Of a stretch of 64,000 bases of DNA, positions 40,201 to 47,900 are shown in pieces. The DNA is taken from assembly GCA_016125285.1 (NCBI GenBank), contig WGMA01000045.1:25729-89728 (forward strand), in the 5' to 3' direction. Below the pieces are notes generated by a model. It was given only the letters and a program-made list of their open reading frames with translations, had not been told where the DNA came from and did not search any database. This DNA comes from Phycisphaera sp. GTDB lineage: Bacteria; Planctomycetota; Phycisphaerae; Phycisphaerales; Zrk34. Position numbers and translations under genes: made by a program. Numbering within the stretch: the first letter of the stretch is position 1; each line of letters opens with the position of its first letter.

Positions 40201-41739
40201 CGCGGGGATCGCGGCGAAGGTGGATGTCAGATCCAGGCGGGAGACCTCGACCGGCGCGAGCGGATTGCTCACATCGACCTGCACGATCTCGCTGTCGCCG
40301 AAGAGAAGGATCGTGCCGCTGTAGGTGTCGTAGTGAACCGAATGGGCGCCGGCGAGTGGCGCGTCGAGGGTGACGCGGGTGGTGACGCCGGTGTCGAGAT
40401 CGATGATGCCGAAGAACCCGCCGCCCGGCGACGGCGCCGTCGTGTAGTAGGCCTGGTTTCCGTTCAGCGCCGTCAGCTCCGGCGCGAAGCCGAACTGTGT
40501 CACCTGCGAGTCGTCGCCGCTGACGCTGATGGTGGTCACGCCCGTGTTGGTGCCCGCGATCAGGTCGCTGATCGGAACGAACGCCACGGTACCCCCCGGC
40601 TGACTGCCGGTGTATACGCCGGAGTTGTCCGGCGCGAGCGTGAGGTGGAACGACGCATCCACGATGCCGGTCAGGTCAACGGACGTAAACGCACCGGTGG
40701 CGATCTCCACGTAATGCACCGCCGGAGCGCGATCCGCGGTGCCGTTCGACTCATCGCCGCTGATGTCGGGCGCCTGCCCGCCGACGATCAGGTAATCCGG
40801 GTCCGGCGCAACGATCACGCCGTCGCCGCCGGGCGTCTGCGCGACCGTCGTCAGGTCGGACAGCGATACCTGCTGCGTGTCGCTGTCGAACGTGTAGGTG
40901 ATGCGCTTGACGTTGTCATAGTTGATGTCGGGCTGACCGCCGGCGGCGACCAGACCGTTGGTGTCGAGCGCGAAGAATTCACCGTCGTCCGGCGTGCCGC
41001 CCTCAAAGTCCTGCCAGAAGTTGCCGTCCTGGTTAACGTCGACCCACACGCCCGACGTGTTGAGGATCAGGCCGCCGCTCTGCGACGTGATGTCTTCTTC
41101 GAGGCCGTTGAGATAGTTCGCAAAGTAGAGCACGCCGCGGATGCCGTTGAACAGGCTGGAAGGCGTCAGCGCCAGGTCGGGACCGCCGAACGAGTCCGGC
41201 ACGACGACGTCAAAGGCGCCCAGCAGCACGTTGTTCGGCGCCACGAGCGGCGTCGTTGAGCGGAAGGCCACGCCCGGATCGACGGGCGCGTTGAGCGTGA
41301 CGTCGCGGTTGGGGTCCGCGGTGTCGTCCCAGTCGGAGCCGGGCTGCCAGTTCATCAGTTGCAGGTCGGGCGCGGCGTCGGCGAAGTTCAGAGCGACGCC
41401 CTGCACGGTGTCCGTCGCGGTAAGACGCGCTTCGACCCGAAGCGTCGACCCCGCGGGGACCTGGAGCAATCCCGCGCCGAGGTCGTTGTACGTGCCGCCC
41501 ACGATGCTGAAGCCGATGTCGGCGTTGAGCAGCAGGCGCGGCTCGAGCATATCCATCTGCGGCGGCACGGTCAGGCGGATCGGTTTCTGTCTCGACCCCC
41601 GCTTCCGCCGGCGTCGGAAGAATCGCATCGCGTTGCGCGCCATGTCGTGACCGTAAAGATTGGCCCGCATGGCCGTCCAAAGAGTGCTGACCTTATCCGT
41701 CAGGTTAGCGCTGATCCGTCCCCTGCCGTCATGTGACAT
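24277..41739 (-). CDS. giant exported RHS/YD-repeat protein with inserted paired beta-sandwich array
   Basis: 5820 residues. The basic N-terminus carries LEPRLLLN (65-72), a LEPR-XLL-type export motif. Approximate order: a beta-rich receptor-like region to 630; an SdrD B-like domain (about 640-760, GATISNRVWNDVDMDGIQD); two dockerin-like repeats (760-880); Ig/cadherin-like domains (to 1360); a carboxypeptidase-regulatory-like domain (1366-1416); an RHS start with CKGC (about 1613); a first YD block (to 2096); ten pairs of PPC-like beta-sandwich repeats (2096-4213); a long second YD block (to about 5440); the RHS core YRARYYDPQLGVFLSEDPLG ending at DPSGLN; and a 310-residue C-terminal domain with hydrophobic helices. 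RHS shells enclose a C-terminal, often toxic, domain. No immunity gene follows; znuA starts 88 bases downstream. Confidence 0.92.
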   Translation of the reverse strand: MSHDGRGRISANLTDKVSTLWTAMRANLYGHDMARNAMRFFRRRRKRGSRQKPIRLTVPPQMDMLEPRLLLNADIGFSIVGGTYNDLGAGLLQVPAGSTLRVEARLTATDTVQGVALNFADAAPDLQLMNWQPGSDWDDTADPNRDVTLNAPVDPGVAFRSTTPLVAPNNVLLGAFDVVVPDSFGGPDLALTPSSLFNGIRGVLYFANYLNGLEEDITSQSGGLILNTSGVWVDVNQDGNFWQDFEGGTPDDGEFFALDTNGLVAAGGQPDINYDNVKRITYTFDSDTQQVSLSDLTTVAQTPGGDGVIVAPDPDYLIVGGQAPDISGDESNGTADRAPAVHYVEIATGAFTSVDLTGIVDASFHLTLAPDNSGVYTGSQPGGTVAFVPISDLIAGTNTGVTTISVSGDDSQVTQFGFAPELTALNGNQAYYTTAPSPGGGFFGIIDLDTGVTTRVTLDAPLAGAHSVHYDTYSGTILLFGDSEIVQVDVSNPLAPVEVSRLDLTSTFAAIPAKERNLFISGNLFLLGFDPERDTGVSIARIDQGVSDGLGLVIGALNSGSAIFVDIRDDVTGGTRLLSDGVIHFEPQRAPTDSTYVDAFLDDAAPVTDQNSFTGTQILDNLSGSVTIDTFGAVMLQVVEGATISNRVWNDVDMDGIQDVGELGVANATVRLLDSAGTETLATTTTDADGLYSFDVLAGTYIVEFVLPDGYDGFSPQNAGANDAVDSDADTSTGRTATITVTAGQLDDSVDAGVFATTPPSSGISLDIDLNGQVTPLTDGILIIRYLAGFTGTVLTSGALGQGATRTDPTEIFDALQSVRDTLLDVDGNGDAQPLTDGILAIRYLAGFTGTVLTSGAIGSGATRTDPNDIIAFLNGNNPEINSPPTVTAMLANDTDPPGDGGTTDPTITGTATDTGGVTGLTLEIPELNLGPFSILGELDGDGNFELTQAEIEATIGRPLPGRHLTYTITASDGASSSSASVDFTFLNHGALGTLTESSTQQVVEQSALVELGGTMMGTSKLRFTLDFDLDTTDSASAFEDVLNVYLVDPDDLSTTLIDRGTPGTALLSIVDGGVEMAAGLVTYNGTLMTIDVTDLDMPAYGLLVFQLINNDTDSGTSVTVGAVGNVMDPLGNSQPFSLSQLPVYEPGDDLDTSSLSVATDIKPLISNPRFDTTIGRYVFDLSLQNNGSAVGRTLVVSFPNLPAGVSVMNASGTDLGGDPFVNFTGVIPSGGLGMMTTSDKIRVVVDNPSIDPLALEPVVLSGGPNSAPVFSPIAMQTVHPGDTREVQLSATDADGDDLTFSFAMGADLSNLPTLSITSGGVLRITPQVGEEGTYMLNLMVSDGMLSSTQQVTIDVTADVDTSTRISGKLLNVNSEPIVGVEVSVGATTTTTGADGSFELGFAGSVSSDTIKVHGDTFGGPEVYPFVAEKLALLLGKQPIDNINNVIARPIYLPILDVANGTMIDPNQDTLVTQEIAPGQFASVMVQAGTLMSTQGGLFNDVLSITEVPVNFTPAALPANLFPDTVVTIQPAEMQFTIPAPLTMPNTAGLAPGEQTELWSINPVTGNFDLVGMGQVSDDGTMIETISGGVRNSSWHFFARLLQALGIDPNSVTRNQANGCKGCTEKAKATSEVELHSGELVEVHDLVTYESLGEERGVTLNYDSLRADPRPIVHFGFNNVAAGGNNQYLVASLTVQHDNTSFEVPGSNAFIPGVPANANFWEVPTEGGSIDAGLQIDMRTMPTGRYTYSQQAGIMTISRQLFTDGMGNVIGVVLSANGQTSPSSGEIIHVNTIDSVFGSGWGVAGLTQIVEESDGTVIIVDGDGSESVYLYPGVDGEPYLPLDGDFSKLEKMMDGSFTLTFVDQTVETYDVEGRIVSRADRNGNSTDYAYDGSGNIMTITDPVGLVTTFDYTGGRVTSITDPAGRVTALQYDSAGNLLRIVDPDTTARTFEYDSGHHMTGEVDKLGNHEMVTYGFHGRVTSATLKDGSHLEYDPIQTQGVYPAGATFDPFDSNISAAFVDPGPMASFVDGNGNIRRTLLDRVGQFAGGADAEGSLPTINRSQNIVTSIIDARGNFTRFTFDESGNPLSSVTTDSEPAPITGTIAFAGDQQVYTFTVSEENQLFYFDSMVNDSEFRWSLRDDISTFVSGRQFNTSDFTAVNDADVILPLPPGDYTLTVYGNGDKVGDYAFQFYNLEAAIPVGFGVPVEVDLDPGVESQLYGFDVTAGQELFIEAVTASGSGDWRLINPRGKVVINTSLLSSAGPFVATSTGHYTMVIEGSIFNSSPANMTFNVHKLDRQSKPLTLGATTSGNIDHVGDVDEFTFTLSDYAMVQFDSLTNNSNYRWTLDGPGGQVYSTQLFSDNEANATEKILPPGDYTMTVVGANNQTGAYSFRMINYTEAPTITADTMVMGALELGNSSTAFRLHANAGDTYDIAITGRTALSPPATLVRVIDPFGKQLAITNLPGGLNGVSMDATGDYIVAFEGLQGATRPDFFTFEAQFQGNTPPAPVTGTPLTLGATTNGDIGMVGEEDVYTFTLADHTLVHFDSLSHTFSLNWQLEGPQGVITSNNAFTTDDISSSIYDLPAGDYAIRISATSGTPSYSFRVLDLDVDSTDITAQLGTDMMTTLSPANESKIFRFDGTAGEEIAFENVSFTGSSSSDWRLVGPFGDSVFSSGINTDHVSVTLPATGAYYLLVEGYSGDTGTPTLTFRAQPLITETQAIDLSTPQLISGDIATPGERDVYTFTLADTSMLSFDTQTYTNRVEWTLEGPLGVVRDMGVTSSNVIDYTDLQGIDFDVNGGVANVEEEFWRLPAGDYTLTISGTGISGDFTEPYIFQLMNFNDATPLALNTPVAGLLNPGTERQLFKFDAIAGERYYFDSQGGSTNISWELVRPDLTERNYLGYNNPFGSTNFPNSLSLNTTLENRTIVMPVTGTYYVYVEGVAAAGGTSQNYAFEVDKQTVNTASLTLGTTVMGSIDEGGQFDEFTFTLGDDARVLFDNQVNTSVIGWTLRRGLEVIATRAFNQQDYNYGPISLGAGDYTLTVHGVDGDGTGAYQFALLDLADGTPLTLGTPDTAGLTGKDSTVFTFDATAGDILFFDALAKTGGGSTPRWRAYDPQGGQLFATTFNSASDDGGLFTAGKTGSYSLVFEGDLNQTVANDLDFVVNLIDESPQAVDPSGGTAHLMGDISVAGDVDVFTFTLSQDTPIFFDRITNNSLLRYALTGPNGVIFEDTNSPGTSDLVAGDYEFRVSMTGDDTGAYRFDLVPVDSANLIPLTLDTPTMGHLDPGSSSLVYKFNATAGDLFYFDQQSTSGGSLTWFLTAPDGTTPFNGNFTDVDTLAMPKTGEYRLALAGNIGSEGSMTDFTFAVNSVSYVSTALTLGAQVDAAISVTGEKDSYTFTLADRAIVYLDSLTNNSGFNWTLVGPQGTVVNARTLSTSENSQALLDLVPGDYTLTFDGSAANTGAYSFLLHDLTDGGSATALTLNTPTMTQLNPGNETLLYQFDATAGDLLNFDSQTFNGSTSERWRVIDPFGNEVFDQRMDTDVNGVTMPFDGTYTLLLEGSLGQASTVDFTFEVDFVSNTPYTAPGSTVNLGDLVASNISVGGEVDYYNFTLATDTVLYFDTQTDISTIRWSLRPGGAGTSGSIVSNIQFSNDDYNFTPLLLRAGTYEVKIDGTSGSATGSYSFTLLDLGAVATSLDALHNVQQQASINPGDSTVAYSLNLTAGDRLYFDAIAYTGSSNAHWRLISPADVEQFEATISSAGSNGSGDGGSFTAPQTGTYFLLIEGANGQSGQKLADFTVYDIAPSSTPISIDTVVSGTIDTPGDRDEFTFTLTETSPITVTDFITNNGNLRYSLDGPDGSLYSNISTGSLRTNLPAGDYTLTVSMTNDATGAFQVKFVTTEGATDITAQIGMQIDGQLSPGSESDLYKFDGSKGDRFFFNQVFRDTNSPDFWSLWGPNGGQVFSSSFSSDVDTVTLPSDGVYTLIVEGSTNDQASTSSYSFVVLPVTDQAYALTLNTPTDGTVTAGQNDTYTFTLTDRTLLYLDAVLPIGGEFMKWTLTGPSGVLVNARSFNNGDFSFDPIVAGAGDYTLLIDGQGDYAGPYRFAVNDLFGGTPITIGQEVSGEMSPAAETDPYTFEAVEGERYFFDTQVTSNNDRWRLFGPAGAELFDLNLNTDGSVTIPETGTYALLIEGNRDPGDQPYAFTVNQRDLTSDELPVVTSVGQRAEFDDQFNFPTFQINAHGGQTMRTLDANGNVLTETQVVGSPGGSDDIVTTFTYLANGLVDIVTDPLGRVTDFDYDASGNVMQITRAKGTADEVVIGYEYDTAGNITATIDGNGNRTEFVYDTMNRVTHITYPDPDAGGPLASPEKSLTYDNNGNLLTETDPNGGTTSYTYDALDRLAMIEEPDPDDAGPLLAPRTLLAYDAAGNLTSRTDANGNTTLFEYDGRNRVVATTDAAGNVVTAEYDADNNLAKTTDPLGNEFLFEYNERNQITRQVDPLGNEIVREYDAAGNQIAMTNERGYATKFTYDVLNRLVRVTDPLGNRQAIAYDKVGNVVSEVDVLGRATAYTYDNLDRVKTVTDAAGGVTTYTYDDNGNVVNVNDPLGRDTQFAYDALDRVTSTTDALMHSSTTEYDAVGNRTAFTDELGHRTDYAYDALNRIVSETDALMGVRTFAYDPFGNVTQITDQLGRDTLFEYDVLNRLVTTTDAMGEATTYAYDGNDNVVAYVDKRGNTTTFTYDELNRRTSNTDGLGDTFTVTYDATGNIATATDTLGRTSTYTYDALNRRVTSEDPEGGVVTQGYDAAGNMTSLTDAIGRTTTFAYDALDRTVETVDPLGNSTSTEYDAVGNIVMDTDGLGQMSMYAYDDLNRLITHTDRAGNDATYTYDDAGNLLTITDRLNHTVTYTYDELNRRVTFEDAASNTTTYEYDAVGNLTKETDELGNIRMFGYDALNRGTSVTDERGKVTSYSYDEEDNLVLVTDPDGNATSYAYDAENRRVSETDQTGNATVYAYDAMGNLTRVTDGLGQSRVFVVDGRDRVTEEQWRDGGDQLVRTTTYQYDLAGELLMVSDPDSTLTFTYDLAGRRASESTAGTPGATSTLLEYTYDANGNVTQIDETIGGMAGSVVTMQYDELDLLTRVTQSGVDTSDKRVDFTYNDEGMATQIDRYSDLAGSSVVASSVLTYDLSNRLDTLTHNDPMASTLNSYDYTYDADNRITQIVDVDGAHVFTYDAADELTSATHDDVDNPDETYAYDNAGNRTESQLHGTNYSFGLANRPISDGTYTYTYDANGNRTVRTTIATGAVTEYQWDYRNRLTSVTERATAMGPATRITEYTYDALDRRIAISVDDDGDGAGAADEVRLMYNGAHLFAAMTAGGASLSHYLYGQSDDQILADDRGGGDVLWTLTDHQNTVRDIVDNTGAEQNHIIYDAFGNVIDQTNPLVTTRFGYTGRELDSSTGLMYYRARYYDPQLGVFLSEDPLGFGAGDANIYRYVGNNVINAVDPSGLNSRATVRSDGKTQVGRVNDNLGVLLGLLEKLATVDPSKLKTLENAVKGAERIFGNKEAIRRLAQSEFLTDVTRGVFRDTATATEAIQALRADAQAAQTAANGLKAARGELDAAKSLGRTAGRLKALGKLATALGVVINVGSELTDPNARPGTAGNVIGAAGIGVFTALPQTALFQAISSGIDLLFEFGFGLCAPKLFDATFGNFSRAVGAFDEDVFKYLTQGNRRFEALDNFVERSRRGDLGTVSQYTTRAGDYYTNTRAGMAATDALAVGFNALDDVRSTVVTSFRRGPRQALKNLANSTTVNTVKGWFGIQ
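25222..28998 (-). repeat. second YD-repeat block and RHS core
   Basis: Roughly fifty repeats of about 21 residues with the pattern Tyr-Asp-x-x-Gly-Asn or Tyr-Asp-x-Leu-Asn-Arg (for example YTYDALDRLAMI, YDAAGNLTSRTD) run to about 25,740. The region ends in the RHS core-associated segment GLMYYRARYYDPQLG. These repeats form the spiral beta-shell of RHS/Tc proteins. Confidence 0.9.
29100..35456 (-). repeat. ten tandem A/B pairs of PPC-like beta-sandwich repeats
   Basis: Ten copies of a unit of about 212 residues (636 bases). Each has an A half (GDxxxxGExDxYTFTLxD..., then FDS...NWTL...GP.G) and a B half (LNPGxExxLYxFDATAGDxxxFD..., then WRLxxPxG). Each half resembles bacterial pre-peptidase C-terminal (PPC) domains, giving about twenty domains in all. 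A halves were counted at YTFTV, then YTFTL, FTFTL or YNFTL variants, ten in total, alternating strictly with ten B halves. The array interrupts the YD region. Confidence 0.85.
35456..36160 (-). repeat. first YD-repeat block of the RHS protein
   Basis: About ten YD-type repeats (YAYDGSGNIMTITD, LQYDSAGNLLRIVD, FEYDSGHHMTGEVD), cut off by the PPC-like array and resumed after it. Confidence 0.8.
39100..39450 (-). repeat. duplicated dockerin-like Ca-binding module in the RHS protein
   Basis: Two copies of a unit starting with an acidic loop (DIDLNGQVTP, DVDGNGDAQP) followed by LTDGILIIRYLAGFTG and its near-copy with ILAIRYL. The same module occurs twice in the metalloprotease at 48712-50931. The Asp/Asn-rich loop plus helix resembles half of a dockerin EF-hand pair. 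Confidence 0.75.
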
Positions 41740-41955
41740 GTTGGGCCCCTAGTGCCTGTGGAGGATATCCCTTTTCGTCCGCTCTCCTTGACGTGTGACC
41801 GCTGCGCGCCCCTGATGCAACGCCGCGGCCACCCGTTACGACGTCCGGTGAGCGTGCCCCACACAAACGTCGCGGTCTCCCTGCAAACCCACACCGACCG
41901 CCGCCGGACGCCAGAGTCGTGGCGATCCGCCGCGGCCGATACCGCATCAACCGGC

Positions 41956-44900
41956 TCAAACAATCCGAACCATAAAGTCGTCGTCGAAGTTCGCGACCAT
42001 GGCGTCGGCCACCGTCCGCAGCGACATCCGCTCGCCGCCCACGCGGTAATCGATTCGGCCGAACGAGGTCGTCGCCACACCGAACGGCGTGCCTTCGTTG
42101 TCGGGGTCCACATCGCCAAGGTTCGCCTGGCCGATGCTGTACGCCCCGATGTTCGACTCGGTGAACCCGCCGATGTTCAGGCGGCGGATGTCCGCCATCG
42201 CGTCGAAGTCGCCTTCGTCCGGCAGGCCGTCCACCTCGTCGTTGACGCCCGCGAACAGGTTGCTGTTCTGCATGAACCCGATGCTCGCCTGGCCGATGTT
42301 GCCCCACGAGCGGACATCGGTGCTGTCGAGGCGGTTGCGAACCACGAACGAGCCCAGCGTCGGCGCCGCTGCGCCGGGGCCGCTGAGCAGATTGATCGAC
42401 GAATCCTCGACATCGTCGTTGAAGATCAGGCGTTCGGCGCGATCGGCCGTGAGGTCCAGACCCCACACGTAATCGGCCGACGCCAGTTGTCCCAGCACGC
42501 CGTCGATGACCACCGACCACGAGTCCTCCGACCCGGCGCCGCCGACACTGATCGAGCGGACGCCGCCGTCGAAGTGCCACTCGCCGCCGAGCACGAACCC
42601 GCCAATCACGGCGTTGTTCAACGCGTACATGCCGCTCGGATCGGTCACCCACACATCGGCGCCGAAGTCGCCGCTCGTGATCAGGCTGCCGAGTTCGTAC
42701 GCGGTGAGGCTGCCGCTGTTCCATGCGACCGCCCGGGCCAGGCTCAGCAGGCCGTCGACCTCGACATCGGCGTAGTCGATCCCGCCGAGCTGCAGCAGGC
42801 TCAGGTTCCCGTCCACGTATAGATCAAAGTCGTCGACGCCGCCGCGGTTGATGATGCGGCCGGCGTGGCCGTCGACATCGAACTCGGCGTCCGTCAGGTC
42901 GTCCGCGATCAGCACGGCGCCGAGCGGCGTGAGCACACCGGCGAGACCGTTGACGTTGAGCCAGCTGTCGGCAAAGTCGCCGCGGACGCCCCGGCCACCG
43001 GTCACGCTCAGCAGTTGAACGCCGCCAACGTCGATGCCGCCCGACAGCCACGACTGAACCACACCGCGCCGCAGCCATCCGGAGATGTCGAGCGTCGAGC
43101 CGGTCGCCGCGCCGCCGATCAGGCTCATCACGTCGCCGTCGACGTTGAGCTCGAACTCGTTGAGGTTTCCGGCCCGGATGCCCTGGACGTTGCCCTCGAT
43201 GTCCCACGTCGCCAGGTCGATGTCGCCGCGAATGAACGCGGTGCCGAGCGTGTAGTCCACACCGTCGGCGCCGCCGAGGTTCATGCCCGCGCCGAAGTGC
43301 CCGCCGGTCGCCCGGCTGAATCCGGTGATCAGCAGACGCCGCAGGACGTCGGCGTTGATCGCGTCCGGCGTGCTGCCCTCCGACGGCGAGTCGAGCCACG
43401 TCGTCGCACGCACCGTGCCCAGGCGAGACGCGTTGAGCGTCAGGTCGTTGATGATGCCGGCGTAGAAATCGGTGTACTGCGTCGGGTTCGACGGGTCGAC
43501 GCCGATATTGATCTCCTGCTGTCCGCCGCCGCCCACGTCGCCGAGTCGCAGCATACGCAGGCCGCCGTCCGCGTCGAAGTCGCCGTTGAGTCGCGTCGTC
43601 GGCGCGTTGAACGTGCTGAAGTCATCGGTGATGTGCACGTCGTGGATGACAGCCACGCCGCCACGCCCCGTGCGGATACCCAGCTGCCCGTTTCGGGTCG
43701 TGGGATCGATGAGCAGCTGATCGAGCATCACGCCGTCGGACCCGGTGATCACGAAGATGTTGTTGCGCGGCGTCGTGACCTCGACGTCGTCGCCGGCGAT
43801 CGATGCGAAGCCGATACCGCCCACCAGGTCGACGCGTACCAGCGTGCCGTCGGGCTGCGTGTAATACACCGTGCGGGCGATGCCGTCGCCGAAGCGGATA
43901 GGCGCGGTGATCGCCACCGGGTCGGAGTTGTTGTTGGTCTCGTCGAGCTCGACCAGCACGTTGTTCGAATCGACCTGTGCGAAGATGTTGTAGCGGACAC
44001 CGGCCGCGAGCGTCGTCGGGTTGACCGACACGGACGCCGACAGCGGGCTGTTGTTCGCGTTGAGTCCGCCGACGTTGACGAGCGACGAGCCGACAAGGAT
44101 GTCGTCGCCGTTGCCGACGATGTCGTCGATCGACGCGATGATCGAGGTGGTGACCATCGTGCCGCCGTCGACCGTGACGTTCTTCAGGTTGGAGATGTCG
44201 ACGCCGACCTGACCGTTGATGATCGCCGCGACCAGATCCTGGTCGGCCAGCGCGATCACGAGGTCGGGGTCGGACGCGACCGTCAGTTCGTACTCGGTCA
44301 CCACGTTGGTGTTGCCCGAACCGACGACACGGACCAGGTACGTACCCGCGTTCAGCTGGATATTGATCTCGCGTTCACCGGCGCCCACCGACCCGGCCAG
44401 CGACGTCATCCCGTCCGCCTCGTACAGTTCCACCCTCATGTCCTGGCTGGTGTTCGGCGCCACGGTGATCACCATGTCGAGCGTCTCGGCGATCGAGAAC
44501 GCCGTCCAGTCCTCGTCGGCCATCACGTGAAGGCTGTGCAGCTGCGACGTGCCGTCCGCGGGGATCGTGCCCGCCGTGCCAGACGTGTCGTCGGCCTCAA
44601 ACGGGTCGGTGATCGTCAGCTCGAAACCGGCCGGGTTGTACGTCGACTGGTTGCCCATCGTGTCCGTGATCGTCAGGCTCAAATCGTAGCGACCGTCCGG
44701 CACGTCCGAAGGCGTGTTGAGCGTCCACGTGCCGTTGCCGTTGTTGGTCGCGGTGAACGTGGCGACCGTGCGGCTCGGGCCGCCAACGTCGAGCGGTTCG
44801 CCGGTAAAGGTCACGCTGAGCGTCGCGCTCGTGTCCACAAGGGTGCCGGTGATCGTCGGTGTGTTGTCCGTGGTCGTCTGCGTGTCGATTGTCGGCTGGG

Positions 44901-47900
44901 TGTTCGTCCACGAGTCGGTCGCGTTGCTGACCATCGCGTTGCCCGCGTTGTCAACGATGCCGGACGCCGCCGCGGTGAGCGTCAGCGTGTAGGTGCCCGC
45001 GATGCCCGTGATGCCCGACAGGCCGGACAGCGTCCAGGTCACGCCGCCGTCCGACGAGGTGAGCGACTCGCCGCCGGTCAGCAGATTGCCGCCGCCGTCC
45101 CGCGTGAGCGTGAGGTCCGCGAGGTCGAGGCCGGTGACGGTGTCGTCGAAGACGATGCCGATGGTGTTGACCGGCGTGTTGCGCGGATCGGGCGAGACGT
45201 TGGTGATATCGGCGGTCGGGACGGTCGAGTCGACCTCGAAGTCGAATGACTGATCGGCGCCGCCATTGATCGCGTTGCCCGCGGCGTCCGTCACGGTCTC
45301 GGTGCCCGTGACCGTCAGGCGATACAGCCCGTCGGCCAGTGCGCCGGGCAGCGTGAGCGTCACGTCGTTGCCGGCGAGCACGGCCGAGTTGATCGTCTGC
45401 ACGACGTCGTCACCGTCGCCGAGCATCATGTTGCCGCCGGCGCTACGCAGTGTGTAGTTGCTCGTGCTCTGCGACGACGCCGGGTCCATGCCGTTCGCTT
45501 CGGTGTACGACACGATCAATTGCGTCACGGGCCCCTGCACGGCGCTACCGGCGGCGGGCGTCGTCAGATCAGCGATCGGGCTCGTGAGGTCCATGATCCA
45601 CACGTCGTTCGCGCTGGCGACGGCGGGCAGGCCGTTGATCTGGCTCGTGATGTCGCCGGTATTAACCGTCAGCGTGTAGGTCCCCTCGGCGCCGGTCAGG
45701 CCCGAAAGGCCGCTGAGCAGCCAGGTCGTCCCGCTGTCCGAGGTGCTGAGGCTTGCGCCGGAGCCGCTGATCAGGTCGGCGCCGCCGTCGCGCGTCAGGG
45801 TGACCTCGCTGAGGTCGAAGTTGTTGACCGGCTGGCTGAACGTAATCGTGGCGCTGCTGACGGGCGAGTTGCGCGGGTCGGGCGTGATGTCCGTGATGTT
45901 CGGCACGGGACCGCGCGTGTCGATGCGGAACTCGATCACCTCGTCGGCGCCGTCGTTGAGTGGATTGCCCAGCGTGTCGGTGAGCTCGCCACTGCTAATG
46001 GTCAAGCGATAGTCGTCGAACTCCGGCATGCCGGCCTGCGACTCGGGATCGAGGCCCGGGCTCAGCGTGATCGTCACGGTGCTCCCGTTGAGCACCACCG
46101 ACTGGATGTTGCCGGACAGATCGATCTCGCCGCCATTCGAAAAGTCACCGTCAGCGCCGGCCGCGAGGATCGTGTAGTTGCCGATGGTTTCAAATGAGGT
46201 CTCGTCGAGGCCGGTCACGTCATCAAACGTCACGGTGATCGTCGTGATCGTCGAGCCGCCGATCGACATGTCGGCCGGCGTCGACCCGGTAACGGTCGGT
46301 CCGGTCATGTCGACGGAAAAGTCGTCGTTGACATCTGCGGCTACGACGTTGCCCACGAGATCGGTAATGCCGGCTGCGTGCACGATGAACGAATAGTCAC
46401 CGTCGGGCGTCGTTGCGGTCGTCAGGCCCGAGACGCTGTAGTTGTTACCGCCAAGATCATTGAGCGTCGCGCCGGCGAGGCTGACAGAACTGCCGTTGCG
46501 CCACAGCGACACGTCCGCCAGGCTCAGGCCGCTGACCGCCTCGTCGAAGCTGAAGAAGATGGTGTCGACCGCGGTGTTCCGCGGGTCGGGCGCCACGGGC
46601 GTAATCATCGCGGTGGGCCCGGTGTTGTCGACCGCGAACTCGAACATCTGAGCCGAGTTGCCATTGAGCGGGTTCGTCGCGGTGTCCTGAATACCCGTGC
46701 CGACCGTCAGGCGATACATGCCGTCGGGCAGCGGTGACGAGCTGAGCGTGAGCGTCACCTGGCCTCCCGCAAGCACAGCGCTGGAGATGGTGTGTGCCGT
46801 GTTGTCGCCGGTGGTGCCGAAGTCATCGTCGGGACCGGCGCCGATCAGCGTGTAGTTGCCCGTCGTCTGTACGGTCGACGTGTTCAGGCCGACCGCCTCG
46901 ACAAAATCGACGAGCAATTGGTTGCCGGTGAACGCATTGACCGTGCTCTCGGTCGGCGAAGCAAGGCTGGCAACCGGTCCGGTCGTGTCCACCACGAACG
47001 TATCCGACGCGTTTGAAACCGGGGCCAGGCCGTTGAGTTGGCTGGTGATGCTCGATCCGGTGGCGTCGATGGAGAACACATAGGCGCCTTCGGCGCCGGT
47101 CAGACCGGACAGGCCGGTGACCGTCCACGTGATGCCATCGCTGCTGCTGACCGAAGCGCCCGAGCCGCCAATCAGGTCGGCGCCGCCGTCACGCGTCAGG
47201 GTAAAGTCACCGATGACCACGCCGTCGACCACCTGCGAGAACACGACGTCGATCGAGTTGATCGACCCGTTGCGCGGGTCGGGCGTCACGTCGGTGATGT
47301 CCGGCACGGGGCCGCGTGTGTCGATCGTCAGGACACCCGACGAATCCATGCCGTCGTCGAGCGCGTTGCCGACGATGTCGCGGATGAAGTTGCCGGTCGT
47401 GCCGTTTGCCGTCGCCTTGAAGTCCTCGAACTCGAGGCCGAAGTCGGCCGGGTCGAGGGCCTGCGAGAGATTGAGCGTCGCGACCTTCGTCATCGAGTCG
47501 TACGTGACGCTCGTGAGGCGGCTGCTGAGATCGACGTCGTTGCCGTTGCCGAAGACCTGATCACCGCCCGACGCGAACAGCGTGTAGTTGTTGACGTCGG
47601 TAACCGTTGACTCGTCGAGGTCGCTCTGGTCGGTGAAGAAGAGCTGAATCGAACTGACGGGGTTGCCCTGCGTGACGTCGAAATCGGGAACGGTGGCATC
47701 GATCGTCGGGCCCGTGCCGTCGATGTTGACGCTGATCGGCGTGCTCGAGAACGACTGCGTGCCGTCCGGCAGCGCGGTAAAGTTGATTGTCGTCATGCCC
47801 TCGTAGTCGGTCACCGGCGTGAACATGGCCGTGTAGAGCCTCGTGGGAAGCGCCACGTTGGGCCAGTTGCCGAACAGGTCAAACCAGAACGCGTTGACGA

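Noticed and set aside
38773..41259. 828-codon open frame opposite the RHS gene (with others at 35773-37794 and 42865-45249)
   Set aside because: No recognisable domain, extreme Arg/Asp/Val content, and the opposite strand encodes clear domains.
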